This document shows, in pieces, positions 26,175 to 35,320 of a stretch of DNA of 64,000 bases. How positions within the stretch are numbered: position 1 is the stretch's first letter; the number at the start of each line of letters is the position of its first letter. Position numbers and translations under genes: made by a program. This stretch comes from Mumia xiangluensis. GTDB lineage: Bacteria; Actinomycetota; Actinomycetes; Propionibacteriales; Nocardioidaceae. The notes under the pieces are model-generated. The model did no database searches. It was not told the DNA's origin and saw nothing but the letters and a program-made list of their open reading frames with translations. Location: contig NZ_WJYO01000007.1 of the NCBI RefSeq assembly GCF_010994095.1, positions 290,310-354,309 on the forward strand, read 5' to 3'.

Positions 26175-27551
26175 CTAGATGACCTTGCCCGGATTGAGCA
26201 GACCGCGCGGGTCGAGGGCGTCCTTGACCGCACGCTGCACCCGCATCCCCACGGGGCCGAGCTCACGCGACAGCAGCTCCCGCTTGAGGACGCCGACGCC
26301 GTGCTCGCCGGTGATCGTGCCGCCCAGCTCGAGGCCCAGCACCATCACGTCGTCGAACGCCATGTGGGCCCGGTCCGCCTCGTCCGGATCCGTCGCGTCG
26401 AAGATGACGCACGGATGGAAGTTGCCGTCGCCCGCGTGCCCCACGACGCCGATGACGACGCCTCGCTTCTCGGCGATGGCCGCGACACCGTCGACGAGGT
26501 CGGCGATCCGGGTGCGCGGGACGCACACGTCGTCGACCATCGTCGTCCCCATCGCCTCGAACGCGGTCAGCACCTCACGGCGGGCGGTGAGCAGCAGCGC
26601 GGCCTCGGCGTCGTCGGCGGCCAGCACCACGTCGTACGCCCCGGCTGCCCGCAGGTGCGCGGCGATCGCGTCGATCTCCGCCTCCCCCGCGAGACCCGGC
26701 GCATCGGACTGGGCGAGGACGAGCGCCCCGACCGAGTCCTCGAACCCCAGCCGGTAGGCGTCGTTCACCGCTCGCAGGCTCGTGCGGTCCATCAGCTCGA
26801 GCAGGTTCGGGATGACGGCAGAACGGGTGATGGCGGCGATCCCCGCGGCAGCCTCGTGGATGGTCCCGAACGTCGCTGCGAGCGTCCGCGGACGCTGGGC
26901 GGCGGGACGGAGCCGCAACGTCGCCTCGGTGATGATGCCGAGCGTGCCCTCGGAGCCGACGAACAGTCGTGCGAGGTCGTAGCCCGCGACGCCCTTGACC
27001 GTACGGCGGCCGGTCCGCAGGACCTCGCCGTCGGCGAGCACCACCTCGAGCGCCAGCACGTAGTCGGTCGTCACGCCGTACTTCACGCAGCACAGGCCTC
27101 CCGAGTTGGTTGCGAGGTTGCCGCCGATCGTGCAGAACTCCCACGAGCTCGGGTCGGGCGGATAGAACAGGCCGTGCTCGGCGACCACCCGCGACAGGTC
27201 GGCGTTCATGACCCCCGGCTGAGTGACGACGAGGCGTTCGTCGACGTCGACCTCGAGGACCTGGTCCATCCGCTCGAGCGCGACGACGAGGCAGCCGTCG
27301 ATCGCGTTCGCCGCACCCGACAACCCGCTACGTGCCCCCTGGGCGACGATCGGCACCGCGTGCTCGGACGCGAGGCGTACGGCGGTTGCCACATCGGCGG
27401 TCGAGCGCGCGAGGACGACCGCGCACGGCATGCCCGCGTCGCAGAACATCGCGCGATCGGTCTGGTAGGACACCAGGCGGTCGGGGTCGGTGAGCACCAC
27501 CTCGGCGCCGAGCTCGGCGGTCAGGGCGGCGACGAACGCGTCGTTGCGCAT
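26175..27551 (-). CDS. FAD-linked 2-hydroxyacid oxidase/dehydrogenase (GlcD-like)
   Basis: 458 residues. A PCMH-type FAD domain (about 30-215, with PIVAQGARSGLSGAANAIDG, GLFYPPDPSSWEFCTIGGNLATNSGGL, LFVGSEGTLGIITEATLRLRP) is followed by the C-terminal FAD-oxidase domain with GVVGHAGDGNFHPCVIFDATDPDE and GGTITGEHGVGVLKRELL. This architecture is that of glycolate oxidase GlcD and D-lactate dehydrogenases. The substrate cannot be fixed from sequence. It starts only 21 nt from the divergent Lrp gene, which probably regulates it. Confidence 0.9.
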   Translation of the reverse strand: MRNDAFVAALTAELGAEVVLTDPDRLVSYQTDRAMFCDAGMPCAVVLARSTADVATAVRLASEHAVPIVAQGARSGLSGAANAIDGCLVVALERMDQVLEVDVDERLVVTQPGVMNADLSRVVAEHGLFYPPDPSSWEFCTIGGNLATNSGGLCCVKYGVTTDYVLALEVVLADGEVLRTGRRTVKGVAGYDLARLFVGSEGTLGIITEATLRLRPAAQRPRTLAATFGTIHEAAAGIAAITRSAVIPNLLELMDRTSLRAVNDAYRLGFEDSVGALVLAQSDAPGLAGEAEIDAIAAHLRAAGAYDVVLAADDAEAALLLTARREVLTAFEAMGTTMVDDVCVPRTRIADLVDGVAAIAEKRGVVIGVVGHAGDGNFHPCVIFDATDPDEADRAHMAFDDVMVLGLELGGTITGEHGVGVLKRELLSRELGPVGMRVQRAVKDALDPRGLLNPGKVI

Positions 27552-27572
27552 GCCTCACCCTATGCTGACGAC

Positions 27573-28061
27573 GTGGCTGTGATCGACGACCTCGACGTCC
27601 AGATCGTGCGACTGTTCCTGGCCGAGCCCAAGATCGGCGTCCTGGAGGCGTCGCGCCGCCTCGGCGTCGCCCGGGCGACCGTGCAGGCGCGGCTCGACCG
27701 GCTCACCGAGCGCGACGTGATCGCGTCGTGGTCCCCTGAGATCTCGCCGGAGGCGCTCGGCTATCCGGTGATGGCCTTCCTGACGCTCGAGGTCGTCCAG
27801 GGCGAGGGACGAACCCCGGTGGCGGACCACCTCGCATCGATTCCCGAGGTGCTCGAGGCCTGCACGATCACCGGCGCCGGCGACCTGTGGTGCCGCGTCG
27901 TCGCCCGCTCCAACACCGATCTCCAACGCGTCCTCGACGCGGTCGTGTCGGTGCCGGCCATCGTGCGGGTGGCGACCGTCATCCGGCTCCAGACGGAGCT
28001 GGCCCCACGGATCGCGCCGCTGGTGGAGGCGTCACTCGAAGCACCTGCCACCCACCGATAG
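27573..28061 (+). CDS. Lrp/AsnC-family transcriptional regulator
   Basis: 162 residues from GTG. An N-terminal winged helix (VIDDLDVQIVRLFLAEPKIGVLEASRRLGVARATVQARLDRLTERDVI) precedes an AsnC/RAM ligand-binding domain (VMAFLTLEVVQG, VLEACTITGAGDLWCRVVARSNTDLQRVLDAVVSVPAIVR). TATGCT lies 6 nt upstream (leaderless pattern). The very short divergent gap with the FAD oxidase suggests joint control of both genes. The ligand is probably an amino acid or related acid. Confidence 0.92.
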   Translation: MAVIDDLDVQIVRLFLAEPKIGVLEASRRLGVARATVQARLDRLTERDVIASWSPEISPEALGYPVMAFLTLEVVQGEGRTPVADHLASIPEVLEACTITGAGDLWCRVVARSNTDLQRVLDAVVSVPAIVRVATVIRLQTELAPRIAPLVEASLEAPATHR

Positions 28062-28076
28062 GCGGTCACCCGGCGG

Positions 28077-29543
28077 TCACCGTGCTGGGCGGACGCGCGC
28101 GTACAGCCAGGCGTCGAAGAACGCGTCCAGCTGCTGACCACTCACGCCCTCCGCGAGCCGGACGAACTGCGCGGTGGTCCCATGACCGTCCCGTCGCTCG
28201 CCGACCCAGCGCCGGAGCAGCGCGAAGAACGCCTGGTCGCCGATCTTGTCGCGCAACGCGTGCGCTGCCATGGCCCCACGGGTGTAGACGCGGTAGTCGA
28301 AGATCCGGTCCCTCCCGGGGTCGCCGATCGGGAGACGCCAGAAGGAGCGGCCACCGTACTCGTACCAGTCGTCGAACACCGAGTCGACCGTGCCGAGTCC
28401 CTGGGACTCGTCCCACATCCACTCGAGGTAGGTGGCGAGCCCCTCGTTGAGCCAGATGTCGCGCCACCGGCGCAGGGACACCGAGTTGCCGAACCACTGG
28501 TGGGCGACCTCGTGCGCGACGACGGAGGTGTTGCGGCCCGGCTCCAGGCCGGCTCCGCGGGTGAAGAAGCCGCCCTCGTAGATCGGGCGGGCCTGCGTCT
28601 CCAGCGCGAACCCGAGGTCGGCCGCGGTCACGACGCCGCCGAGGTCCGCGTACGGGTAGGGGCCGAGGTGGCGCTCGAGGAAGCGGACGACCTTCGGGGT
28701 GCGCCGGAGGGAGCGGACAGCACGTTGATGTGCGCCCTTGCCGAGGGCGCGGTCGTAGGCGTAGAGGTAGCGGACACCGTCGACCCGCTTCCGCTCGATC
28801 CGGAAGTCGCCCCACGCCGCGAACGCGAGGTAGGTGGCCATCGGGCGGCGCATCACCCAGCGCCACTGTGTCAGGTCCCCGACCTGCTTGCGCCCCGCGA
28901 GCCGGCCCACGCTGACCGCCTCGGTTCCTCGCGCCGCACGGAGCCGGATGTCGTAGGTCGCCTTGTCGGTCGGGTGGTCGTTGCTCGCGAACCACCACGG
29001 TGCGGCCTCCGGCTCCCCCACGACCACGCCACCCGACGGCGTGGACCAGAACGCCTTCACGCCACGGTGCGTCAGCTCGGTCGGGCGACCGGCGTACGCG
29101 ACCGTGACCGTGAAGCGTGCGCCCTTGCGAAGCGTCCGGCGTGGGGTGATCACGAGCTCGCGGCCCCGCTGCGTGAACCGCGCCGGGCGGCCGGCGACGC
29201 GCACCGAGCTCGCGGGCAGGAGCAGGTCCAGGTTGAACCGCCTCAGCCGCTTCGACGCGACCGCGACGATCCTCGTCCGCCCGACGAACCGCTTGTCGGG
29301 TCGGAGGGTCGCCGTGATCCGGTAGCGGCGAACGTCGTAGCCGCCGTTGCCGTAGCGCGGGAAGTACGGGTCACCGGCACCCGCACCGCCGACCGCGGGC
29401 CGCTGTGCCACCGCGGCACCGAGGGAGGTCGTCGAGACTGCCGTCCCTGCCGACGTGGCCCCGGACGACGCCGGAGCGAAGCCGCTCACGAGGGCGAGCG
29501 CGGTCAGCAGGACGGAAGAACGGACGACGACGGCGATGCGCAT
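28077..29543 (-). CDS. secreted M1-family zinc aminopeptidase
   Basis: 488 residues with a signal peptide (about 1-29, LLTALALVSGFAPASSGATS). The gluzincin motif is HEVAHQW (His344, Glu345, His348) with Glu367 in LNEGLATYLEW 18 residues after the second His. The substrate-binding GxMEN segment is replaced by GFALETQ (311-317), as in several secreted bacterial M1 proteins. It probably trims peptides outside the cell. TAGGGT 5 nt before the ATG suggests a leaderless transcript. Confidence 0.9.
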   Translation of the reverse strand: MRIAVVVRSSVLLTALALVSGFAPASSGATSAGTAVSTTSLGAAVAQRPAVGGAGAGDPYFPRYGNGGYDVRRYRITATLRPDKRFVGRTRIVAVASKRLRRFNLDLLLPASSVRVAGRPARFTQRGRELVITPRRTLRKGARFTVTVAYAGRPTELTHRGVKAFWSTPSGGVVVGEPEAAPWWFASNDHPTDKATYDIRLRAARGTEAVSVGRLAGRKQVGDLTQWRWVMRRPMATYLAFAAWGDFRIERKRVDGVRYLYAYDRALGKGAHQRAVRSLRRTPKVVRFLERHLGPYPYADLGGVVTAADLGFALETQARPIYEGGFFTRGAGLEPGRNTSVVAHEVAHQWFGNSVSLRRWRDIWLNEGLATYLEWMWDESQGLGTVDSVFDDWYEYGGRSFWRLPIGDPGRDRIFDYRVYTRGAMAAHALRDKIGDQAFFALLRRWVGERRDGHGTTAQFVRLAEGVSGQQLDAFFDAWLYARVRPAR

Positions 29544-29556
29544 GCCTGACCCTAGA

Positions 29557-31359
29557 TCATCGTGACGGTCGGGTGGCCCATTCCCGGATCTTGTCGATAC
29601 GGGTCCGCAGGTCGTCCACGGAGGCGCTCGCTGCCGTCGGACCGCCGCACTCTTCGCGCAGCCGGTTGTGGACCACCCCGTGGGGCTGGCCGGTGCGGTG
29701 GTGCCACGCGCCCACGAGGCCGTTGAGCTCGCGGCGCAGCAGCGCCCGCATCTCGTGAGTGCTGGGCTCGTCAGGCTTGGTGGCCGCGCTCGCGCCGGCC
29801 ACGACGGCCTCAGCAGCGTCGTCGTCCGCGGCCGCGTCTCGCCCGCGCTGGGCACGCCGCGTGCGGGCGTGACGCAGCAGCTCACGTACCTGGTCGGGCT
29901 CCAGCAGGCCGGGGATCCCGAGGAAGTCCATCTCCTCCTCGGAGCCGACGGCGACCTCGCCCTCGTGGCCGAACTCACCACCGTCGTACAGGACTCGGTC
30001 GAACGACGCCTCGCTCCCCAGCGCCTGGAACTCGAACGGCTCCAGGTCGGCGGTGGACTCGGTCGCCTGCGCGGCCGCGATCAGCTCGTCGTCGAGGGCC
30101 AGCGGGTCGTCGGTGTCGCCGCCGACCCGGCCGAGGACGTGGTCGCGCTCCACCTCGAGCTCGGCGGCGAGGCCCAGCACGCGCGGCACGCTCGGCACGA
30201 AGACGGTCGCGGTCTCGCCCCGCTTGCGGGCTCGGACGAACCGGCCGACGGCCTGGGCGAAGAACAGCGGCGTCGAGGTCGTGGTCGCGTAGACGCCGAC
30301 GGCGAGACGAGGCACGTCGACGCCCTCGCTCACCATCCGCACGGCCACCATCCACCGGTCGTCCGACTCGGAGAACGCGCTGATGCGGGCGCTGGCCTCC
30401 TTCTCGTCCGAGAGCACGACGCTCGGCCCCGTGCCGGTGATCTCACGCAGGATCTTGGCGTACGCGCGGGCGCTGTTCTGGTCGCTGGCGATCACGAGCC
30501 CGCCGGCGTCCGGGACGTGTCGACGCACCTCCGAGAGGCGCTTGTCGGCTGCGGCGAGGACCGACGGGATCCAGGAGCCCGAGGGATCCAGCGCCGTACG
30601 GAGCGCCTGCGCGGTGAGGTCTTTCGTCATCGGCTCGCCGAGCCGTGCAGCGACCTCGTCGCCCGCGCGCGTCCTCCAGTGGAGGTCGCCTGAGTAGGCC
30701 ATGAACAGCACCGGGCGGACGACTCCGTCGGCCAGCGCCTCGGCATAGCCGTACGAGTAGTCGGCGACGCTGCGGCCGATGCCGTCGTCGCCAGGGGCGT
30801 ACGTGACGAACGGGATCGGGTTGGTGTCGGACCGGAACGGGGTGCCGGTGAGCGCGAGCCGGCGCGTGGCGGGCTCGAACGCCTCGCTGACCGCGTCACC
30901 CCACGACAGCGCGTCGCCCGCGTGGTGGACCTCGTCGAGGATCACGAGCGTGCGGAAGCGCTCCGTGCGGAGACGGTACGAGGTGGGGTTGGTCGCGACT
31001 CCGGCGTAGGTCAGCGCGAAGCCGCGGTAGTCGGACGCCATCGCCCCGCTGCGACCGCTGAACGACGGATCGAGCGGGATGCCCGCGCGGGCGCCCGCCT
31101 CGGCCCACTGGGTCTTGAGGTGGTCGGTCGGCGCGACGACGATGACCCGCTCGACGACGCGGCGCTCGAGCAGCTGCGCCGCGACGGTCAGGGCGAAGGT
31201 CGTCTTGCCGGCGCCCGGCGTCGCCACCGCGAGGAAGTCGCGCGGACTGCGCTCGGCGTACTGGGAGATGGCATCGGCCTGCCACGCACGAAGCTTCGGG
31301 GCGGTGCCCCAGGCTGCGCGATCGGGATAGGCCGGTGGGAGATGAGCGGCCCCGGACAT
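29557..31359 (-). CDS. DEAD/DEAH-box (superfamily 2) helicase
   Basis: 600 residues. RecA-like domain 1 has LRAWQADAI, Walker A TPGAGKTT, DEVHH and TGTPFRSD (motif III). Domain 2 has VIASDQNSARAY, VSEGVDVPRLAVGVYATTTSTPLFFAQAVGRFVR (motifs V and VI). A long C-terminal part follows, acidic, ending in a helical domain (HRTGQPHGVVHNRLREECGG) typical of the actinobacterial group found beside DUF3039. The start TGATG overlaps the stop of the upstream M43 protease gene by 1 nt. The role is unknown; DNA repair is a guess. Confidence 0.9.
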   Translation of the reverse strand: MSGAAHLPPAYPDRAAWGTAPKLRAWQADAISQYAERSPRDFLAVATPGAGKTTFALTVAAQLLERRVVERVIVVAPTDHLKTQWAEAGARAGIPLDPSFSGRSGAMASDYRGFALTYAGVATNPTSYRLRTERFRTLVILDEVHHAGDALSWGDAVSEAFEPATRRLALTGTPFRSDTNPIPFVTYAPGDDGIGRSVADYSYGYAEALADGVVRPVLFMAYSGDLHWRTRAGDEVAARLGEPMTKDLTAQALRTALDPSGSWIPSVLAAADKRLSEVRRHVPDAGGLVIASDQNSARAYAKILREITGTGPSVVLSDEKEASARISAFSESDDRWMVAVRMVSEGVDVPRLAVGVYATTTSTPLFFAQAVGRFVRARKRGETATVFVPSVPRVLGLAAELEVERDHVLGRVGGDTDDPLALDDELIAAAQATESTADLEPFEFQALGSEASFDRVLYDGGEFGHEGEVAVGSEEEMDFLGIPGLLEPDQVRELLRHARTRRAQRGRDAAADDDAAEAVVAGASAATKPDEPSTHEMRALLRRELNGLVGAWHHRTGQPHGVVHNRLREECGGPTAASASVDDLRTRIDKIREWATRPSR

Positions 31360-32408
31360 CAGCGGCGGTACACCCGCCAGAGCTTGCGCATCCGCTCGAT
31401 CTGACCGGGCGTGAAGTGATGCATGCACCGGTCGTAGGAGTAGTCCATGAAGTTGTGGATCGGGTCCTCCCCCGGACTCGGACAGGTGTCGCGCCCTCGC
31501 GGGCACTCGAAGCTCGGGATCCGCTCGCGCGGGGTGTCGGCGACGCGGTCGTTCCTCTTGCCGCAGGCGCCCTGGAACGTGTGGTACAGACCGAGCCAGT
31601 GGCCGATCTCGTGCACGGCGGTGTCGCCCTTGTTGTAGCCGCGGAACCGACCACCGGGCATCGTGCCGCGGTGGATCACGACACCGTCGGTCTCGAGCTT
31701 GCTCTTGGGCCGCTGCGGGAACGTCGCGTAGCCGAGGACCTGCAGGTCGCCGCGCTCGGTGGGCGCGCCGATGTAGAGGTTGAGGGCGCGCTTCTTGCCG
31801 CGGTGCAGCGCCTTGCGCATCGCACGGGACTCGGTCGACCCGAGACCGGCTGTGTACCAGGCGCGGTTGACGGTGTAGTCGATCGCCTTGACCCGGAAGC
31901 GGATGCGGGCGCTGCGTGCCGGCCCCCACTGCTTGCCTGCGAAGGCCTTGTTCACGATCTTGATCTGGCGCCGGACCTTGGCGCGGCTGACGGTCTTGGC
32001 GCCCGCCGACGGCTTGAGCACGTGGGCGAAGACGTTCACGGTGATGCGGTGCGGCGGGTTGCCGCCGTCGCCCGACTCGAGCCGTGCTGCGCCGAGCGCC
32101 GCCACCCGGCGGGCGAAGTCGCGCTCGTACGCCTCGATCGTCGCCGCTGACGGCTCAGGTCCGCGCACGACTCCGCCGAGCCCGTCGATCGAGCGCGCAG
32201 CCAACGACTCGGCGGGGTCGCACTCGTCGTGGGTGTGCGACTCCTCCGACACCACGGCGCTGGTCCGAGCCTGCGCACCAGCGGCGTCCGTCGGGCGTGC
32301 CGCCGCGGACGAGGTCGCCGAGAACAGGCCCGCGACCATCAGTGCACCGAGCAGCCCGACCCCGTACGCGCGAGCGTGCCCGCGCCGGCCCGCGTCAGGC
32401 ATCGTCAC
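31359..32408 (-). CDS. secreted M43-type zinc metalloprotease
   Basis: 349 residues from GTG 32406-32408; an ATG two codons later is possible. A signal peptide spans about 14-37. Propeptide-like region up to about 120. The metzincin motif is HEIGHWLGLYH (His266, Glu267, His270, His276) with the Met-turn in FMDYSYDRC, as in cytophagalysin/pappalysin family M43; Cys residues flank the active site. The gene overlaps DUF3039 upstream by 14 nt and the helicase downstream by 1 nt, so an exported protease is embedded in an operon of cytoplasmic proteins. Confidence 0.9.
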   Translation of the reverse strand: MTMPDAGRRGHARAYGVGLLGALMVAGLFSATSSAAARPTDAAGAQARTSAVVSEESHTHDECDPAESLAARSIDGLGGVVRGPEPSAATIEAYERDFARRVAALGAARLESGDGGNPPHRITVNVFAHVLKPSAGAKTVSRAKVRRQIKIVNKAFAGKQWGPARSARIRFRVKAIDYTVNRAWYTAGLGSTESRAMRKALHRGKKRALNLYIGAPTERGDLQVLGYATFPQRPKSKLETDGVVIHRGTMPGGRFRGYNKGDTAVHEIGHWLGLYHTFQGACGKRNDRVADTPRERIPSFECPRGRDTCPSPGEDPIHNFMDYSYDRCMHHFTPGQIERMRKLWRVYRR

Positions 32409-32658
32409 CGGAGTCGCCCGAGTTGAGGGACTCCCAGATCTCCTTGCACTCCGGGCAGACGGGGAACCGCTGCGGGTCCCGGCTGGGCACCCACACCTTC
32501 CCGCAGAGAGCCACGACGGGCGAGCCCTCGATCATCGCCTCGGTGAGCTTGTCCTTCGGCACGTAGTGCGAGAAGCGCTCGTGGTCGCCATCGTCGAGAC
32601 GCGGCTGAGTGCGGACGTCCGAGGACGTCTGGGCTCCGGGGCTGAAGGTCGTCGACAC
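32395..32658 (-). CDS. DUF3039 protein, zinc-ribbon-like
   Basis: 87 residues from GTG with TAGACT 6 nt upstream (leaderless pattern). The DUF3039 pattern is present (DDGDHERFSHYVPKDKLTEAMIEGSPVVALCGKVWVPSRDPQRFPVCPECKEIW), with Cys at ALCGK and PVCPEC that could bind metal. Function unknown. In actinobacteria it commonly precedes the DEAD/DEAH helicase; here a protease gene lies between them. Confidence 0.88.
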   Translation of the reverse strand: MSTTFSPGAQTSSDVRTQPRLDDGDHERFSHYVPKDKLTEAMIEGSPVVALCGKVWVPSRDPQRFPVCPECKEIWESLNSGDSGDDA

Positions 32659-32698
32659 CCCGGCAGTCTATGCCAGGTGGCCTGCCGGCCCCAGTCGA

Positions 32699-33301
32699 TC
32701 AGTTGTACTGGGGATCGTCGGGGAACGTGGACAGCATCGCGAGGTCGCCGCCCTGCCGCCGGAGCACCTGCCGCCACAGGGCCTCGGGGTTCGGTGAGAG
32801 CAGGTCGTCGTCGTACGCGTCGACCACCACCCACGAGCCCTCGGCGATCTCCTCCTCGAGCTGACCCGGGCTCCAGCCGGCGTACCCGGCGAACACACGG
32901 ACGCCGCGCAGACCGGCGTCGGCCGCACGGACGGGGAGGTCGAGGTCGACCAGCCCGACCCCGTCGTACATCTCGCGCCAGCCGACCGGAGGCTTGTCGC
33001 CCGGGGCCAGGACACCGACGGCGAGCGCCGAGTCGGCCGACACCGGGCCGCCCGAGAAGAGTGCCGTCGGGCTCGAGACGACCGTCGACCACTCGGGCAG
33101 GATGTCGGCGACCGCGGCGTCGAGCGGCTGGTTGATGATCACGCCCAGTGCTCCACCCCCGTCGTGGTCGAGCACGACCACGACGGAACGGTAGAAGGGA
33201 CCGCCGCCGAGCAGCGGGGTCGCGACCAGCAGGTGGCCGCGGTACGAGCGGTGGCGCGGCGAGAGCTCATCGGGCGTCTCGGCGGGTTCGAACTCGGTCA
33301 T
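32699..33301 (-). CDS. YqgE/AlgH family protein
   Basis: A 200-residue protein with the family motifs RGHLLVATPLLGGGPFYRSVVVVLDHDGGGALGVIINQPL, LFSGGPVSADSALAV and VRVFAGYAGWSPGQLEEEIAEGSWVVV. It is soluble and cytoplasmic; function is unsettled despite the AlgH name. A GAGGAGG ribosome site precedes the ATG. Confidence 0.92.
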   Translation of the reverse strand: MTEFEPAETPDELSPRHRSYRGHLLVATPLLGGGPFYRSVVVVLDHDGGGALGVIINQPLDAAVADILPEWSTVVSSPTALFSGGPVSADSALAVGVLAPGDKPPVGWREMYDGVGLVDLDLPVRAADAGLRGVRVFAGYAGWSPGQLEEEIAEGSWVVVDAYDDDLLSPNPEALWRQVLRRQGGDLAMLSTFPDDPQYN

Positions 33302-33410
33302 CGCCCCTCCTCACGTCACGCCCGGCCGTACCTCAGCGTACGCCGTGGCGACCGCTTCGCGGGTGATCCAGGGCCTAGGATGACGAAACCGGCCGCGACC
33401 AGAGGACGAC

Positions 33411-34202
33411 ATGCCCGAGACCCATCACGATGACCAGTCTGCCGCCGACGCGCAGGCTGTCGAGGAGCTCACCGTCGACGAGCTCGCATCCCGTGTCGGC
33501 ATGACGGTGCGCAACGTCCGCGCGTACGCGAGCCGAGGCCTCCTCGCACCGCCGAGGCTCGAGGGCAGGACGGGCTACTACTCCCAGTCCCACGTCGCCC
33601 AGCTGACGCTCGTCCGCACGCTGCTGGAGCGGGGCTTCACGCTCCAGGCGGTCGAGAAGGCCCTGCTGGACAAGACCCCGAAGACGGCCGACTACGCGCT
33701 CGACCTGATCACGGTGCTCGACTCGCCGCTCGCACGCGAGCGCGAGAGCGAGCTGATGTCCCGGTCGCACCTCAGCGCACTCGCTGGGATCCCTCGCGAC
33801 GCGGACCTCGCGGAGAGGCTCGTGGAGCGGGGCCTGGCCACGATCGTCGACGACGACACCCTCGAGGTCCACCATCCCGAGGTCGTCCGCGCGGGCGCCT
33901 CGGCGATCTCCCTGGGCCTGCGGCCCGAGACGGTCCTCGACCTGCTCCCCGCGATGACTCCGCCGCTGCGGGCGGTCGCCGACGACCTCGTCCGACGGGT
34001 CCGCGACGACATCTGGCAGCCGTTCGTGCAGGACGGCATGCCCGACGACCGGTGGCAGGAGATCGTGACGGCCATCGCGAACCTGCTCCCGGTGGCCGCG
34101 CAGGCGGTCGTCGCGGTGTTCCGCGACGAGCTCGCCCACGCGATCGACGAGGCGCTGGGCGAGGAGCTCGAAGCCCTCGGCAACCGCGACCCGCAGCCCT
34201 AG
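33411..34202 (+). CDS. MerR-family transcriptional regulator
   Basis: 263 residues. The N-terminal MerR helix-turn-helix is ELTVDELASRVGMTVRNVRAYASRGLLAPPRLEGRTGYYSQSHVAQLTLVRTLLERGF (about 19-77). A coiled linker and a helical C-terminal domain without conserved metal-binding Cys follow, so the effector is unknown. AGAGGAC acts as the ribosome site. It is alone on this strand, divergent from yqgE and convergent with the DUF3048 gene. Confidence 0.9.
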   Translation: MPETHHDDQSAADAQAVEELTVDELASRVGMTVRNVRAYASRGLLAPPRLEGRTGYYSQSHVAQLTLVRTLLERGFTLQAVEKALLDKTPKTADYALDLITVLDSPLARERESELMSRSHLSALAGIPRDADLAERLVERGLATIVDDDTLEVHHPEVVRAGASAISLGLRPETVLDLLPAMTPPLRAVADDLVRRVRDDIWQPFVQDGMPDDRWQEIVTAIANLLPVAAQAVVAVFRDELAHAIDEALGEELEALGNRDPQP

Positions 34203-34214
34203 TCGTTCCTCGCG

Positions 34215-35243
34215 TCAGCGCGCGGTGACCGACACTCCCCCGGCACCCTGCGGGACGAGCTCGATGAACACCTTGCCCGGCTTGAGCGTCACGGGCTTGC
34301 CGCCCGCCACGAGGCGCAGCGGCGCCGACGCGTTCTTCTTGCTCCAGCGTGCGTCCAACGAGGTGCCGCCGCTGAGGACGGTCGCCTTGCCGGTGCCGGT
34401 GAAGACCGTCTCCGGCACCGGGTTGCCAGCGGGGTCGCGGTAGCCGGCGTCGGCCTGCCGCGTGTGCAGGACCAGCACCGTGTCGGGGGTGAAGTCCTTG
34501 CCCTTCTGGGCATGCCCGTTGAGCCGGCGGTAGTGGCCGGACCCGAACTGCCAGCGCGTCGCCGACCCGGCGGAGAACCGCACCGAGAACGCCGTCGCCT
34601 TGCGCGTGCCGGGTGTCGGCGTCGGTCCGAAGGACAGGTACGGCGGAGGAACGGCGGCCTTCGCGGAGGTGTACTTCGCGGCGTGCGCCTCGAGGTCGAG
34701 CAGCCGGTCGTACGGCGCGCGCTTGTTCGGGTCGTGCGTGAGCGTGAGGTTGCCGGTGTCCTCGCTGTGGAAGTCGACGCCGGCGGCCTTGATCCTGCGG
34801 ACCGCGACCCCGGCACCGCCGGACGCGATCAGCTGCCCACCGGTCGGCTTGACCAGCGCGATGTCGGTGGTCCGGGTCGATCGGACGTGCCCGACCTTGG
34901 AGGGCGTCTGCGAGTAGAAGAAGGCGGCGAGACGCGTGAGCCCACCCTCGACGAGCTCCTCGACCACGAGGTCTGCCTGCGAGAGCCCGTACTGAGGCGC
35001 GCCGGCGTCGGTGTTCTCGATCTTCACCAGGAACGACGGGTGGTCGGGAAGGCCCTTCTCGGCCGCCAGGCCCGTGAAGGGGTTGGCGCGGACCAGCGTG
35101 GCGGCGTCGCGGCTCGCGTCCGGAGTCGCCTCCGTGGTGGCCTTCGCGGCCGGCTTGTCGTCGCCACCCGAGCAGGCGGTGACGAGGACGAGGGCTGCGG
35201 CGACCAGGGTGGCGCGTACGGCGGTTCGGGGGTGAGTGCTCAC
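34215..35243 (-). CDS. DUF3048 lipoprotein (YerB-like)
   Basis: 342 residues from the GTG at 35241-35243, chosen because GGGAG lies 7 nt upstream; the ATG at 35247 would be too close to it. There is a lipoprotein signal peptide with the lipobox-like LVTACSGG. The DUF3048 domains follow (NPFTGL, PSFLVKIENTDAGAPQYGLSQADLVVEELVEGGLTRLAAFF, HVRSTRTTDIALVKPTGGQLIASGG, VLVLHTRQAD). It is anchored outside the membrane; function unknown. Two terminators bracket it, suggesting its own transcript. Confidence 0.9.
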   Translation of the reverse strand: MSTHPRTAVRATLVAAALVLVTACSGGDDKPAAKATTEATPDASRDAATLVRANPFTGLAAEKGLPDHPSFLVKIENTDAGAPQYGLSQADLVVEELVEGGLTRLAAFFYSQTPSKVGHVRSTRTTDIALVKPTGGQLIASGGAGVAVRRIKAAGVDFHSEDTGNLTLTHDPNKRAPYDRLLDLEAHAAKYTSAKAAVPPPYLSFGPTPTPGTRKATAFSVRFSAGSATRWQFGSGHYRRLNGHAQKGKDFTPDTVLVLHTRQADAGYRDPAGNPVPETVFTGTGKATVLSGGTSLDARWSKKNASAPLRLVAGGKPVTLKPGKVFIELVPQGAGGVSVTAR

Positions 35244-35264
35244 GGGCATGCTCCCATGGTGATG

Positions 35265-35296
35265 CAGGGCCGGTGCCTGTCGAGGCACCGGCCCTG
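35265..35296 (-). terminator. terminator after the NlpC/P60 gene
   Basis: A perfect 14-bp inverted repeat (35265-35278 with 35283-35296; CAGGGCCGGTGCCT and its complement) with a 4-nt loop. It lies 24 nt past the NlpC/P60 stop on the minus strand and just upstream of the DUF3048 gene. Confidence 0.8.
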
Positions 35297-35320
35297 CCGT
35301 GTCGTGATGTGTGACGTCGG

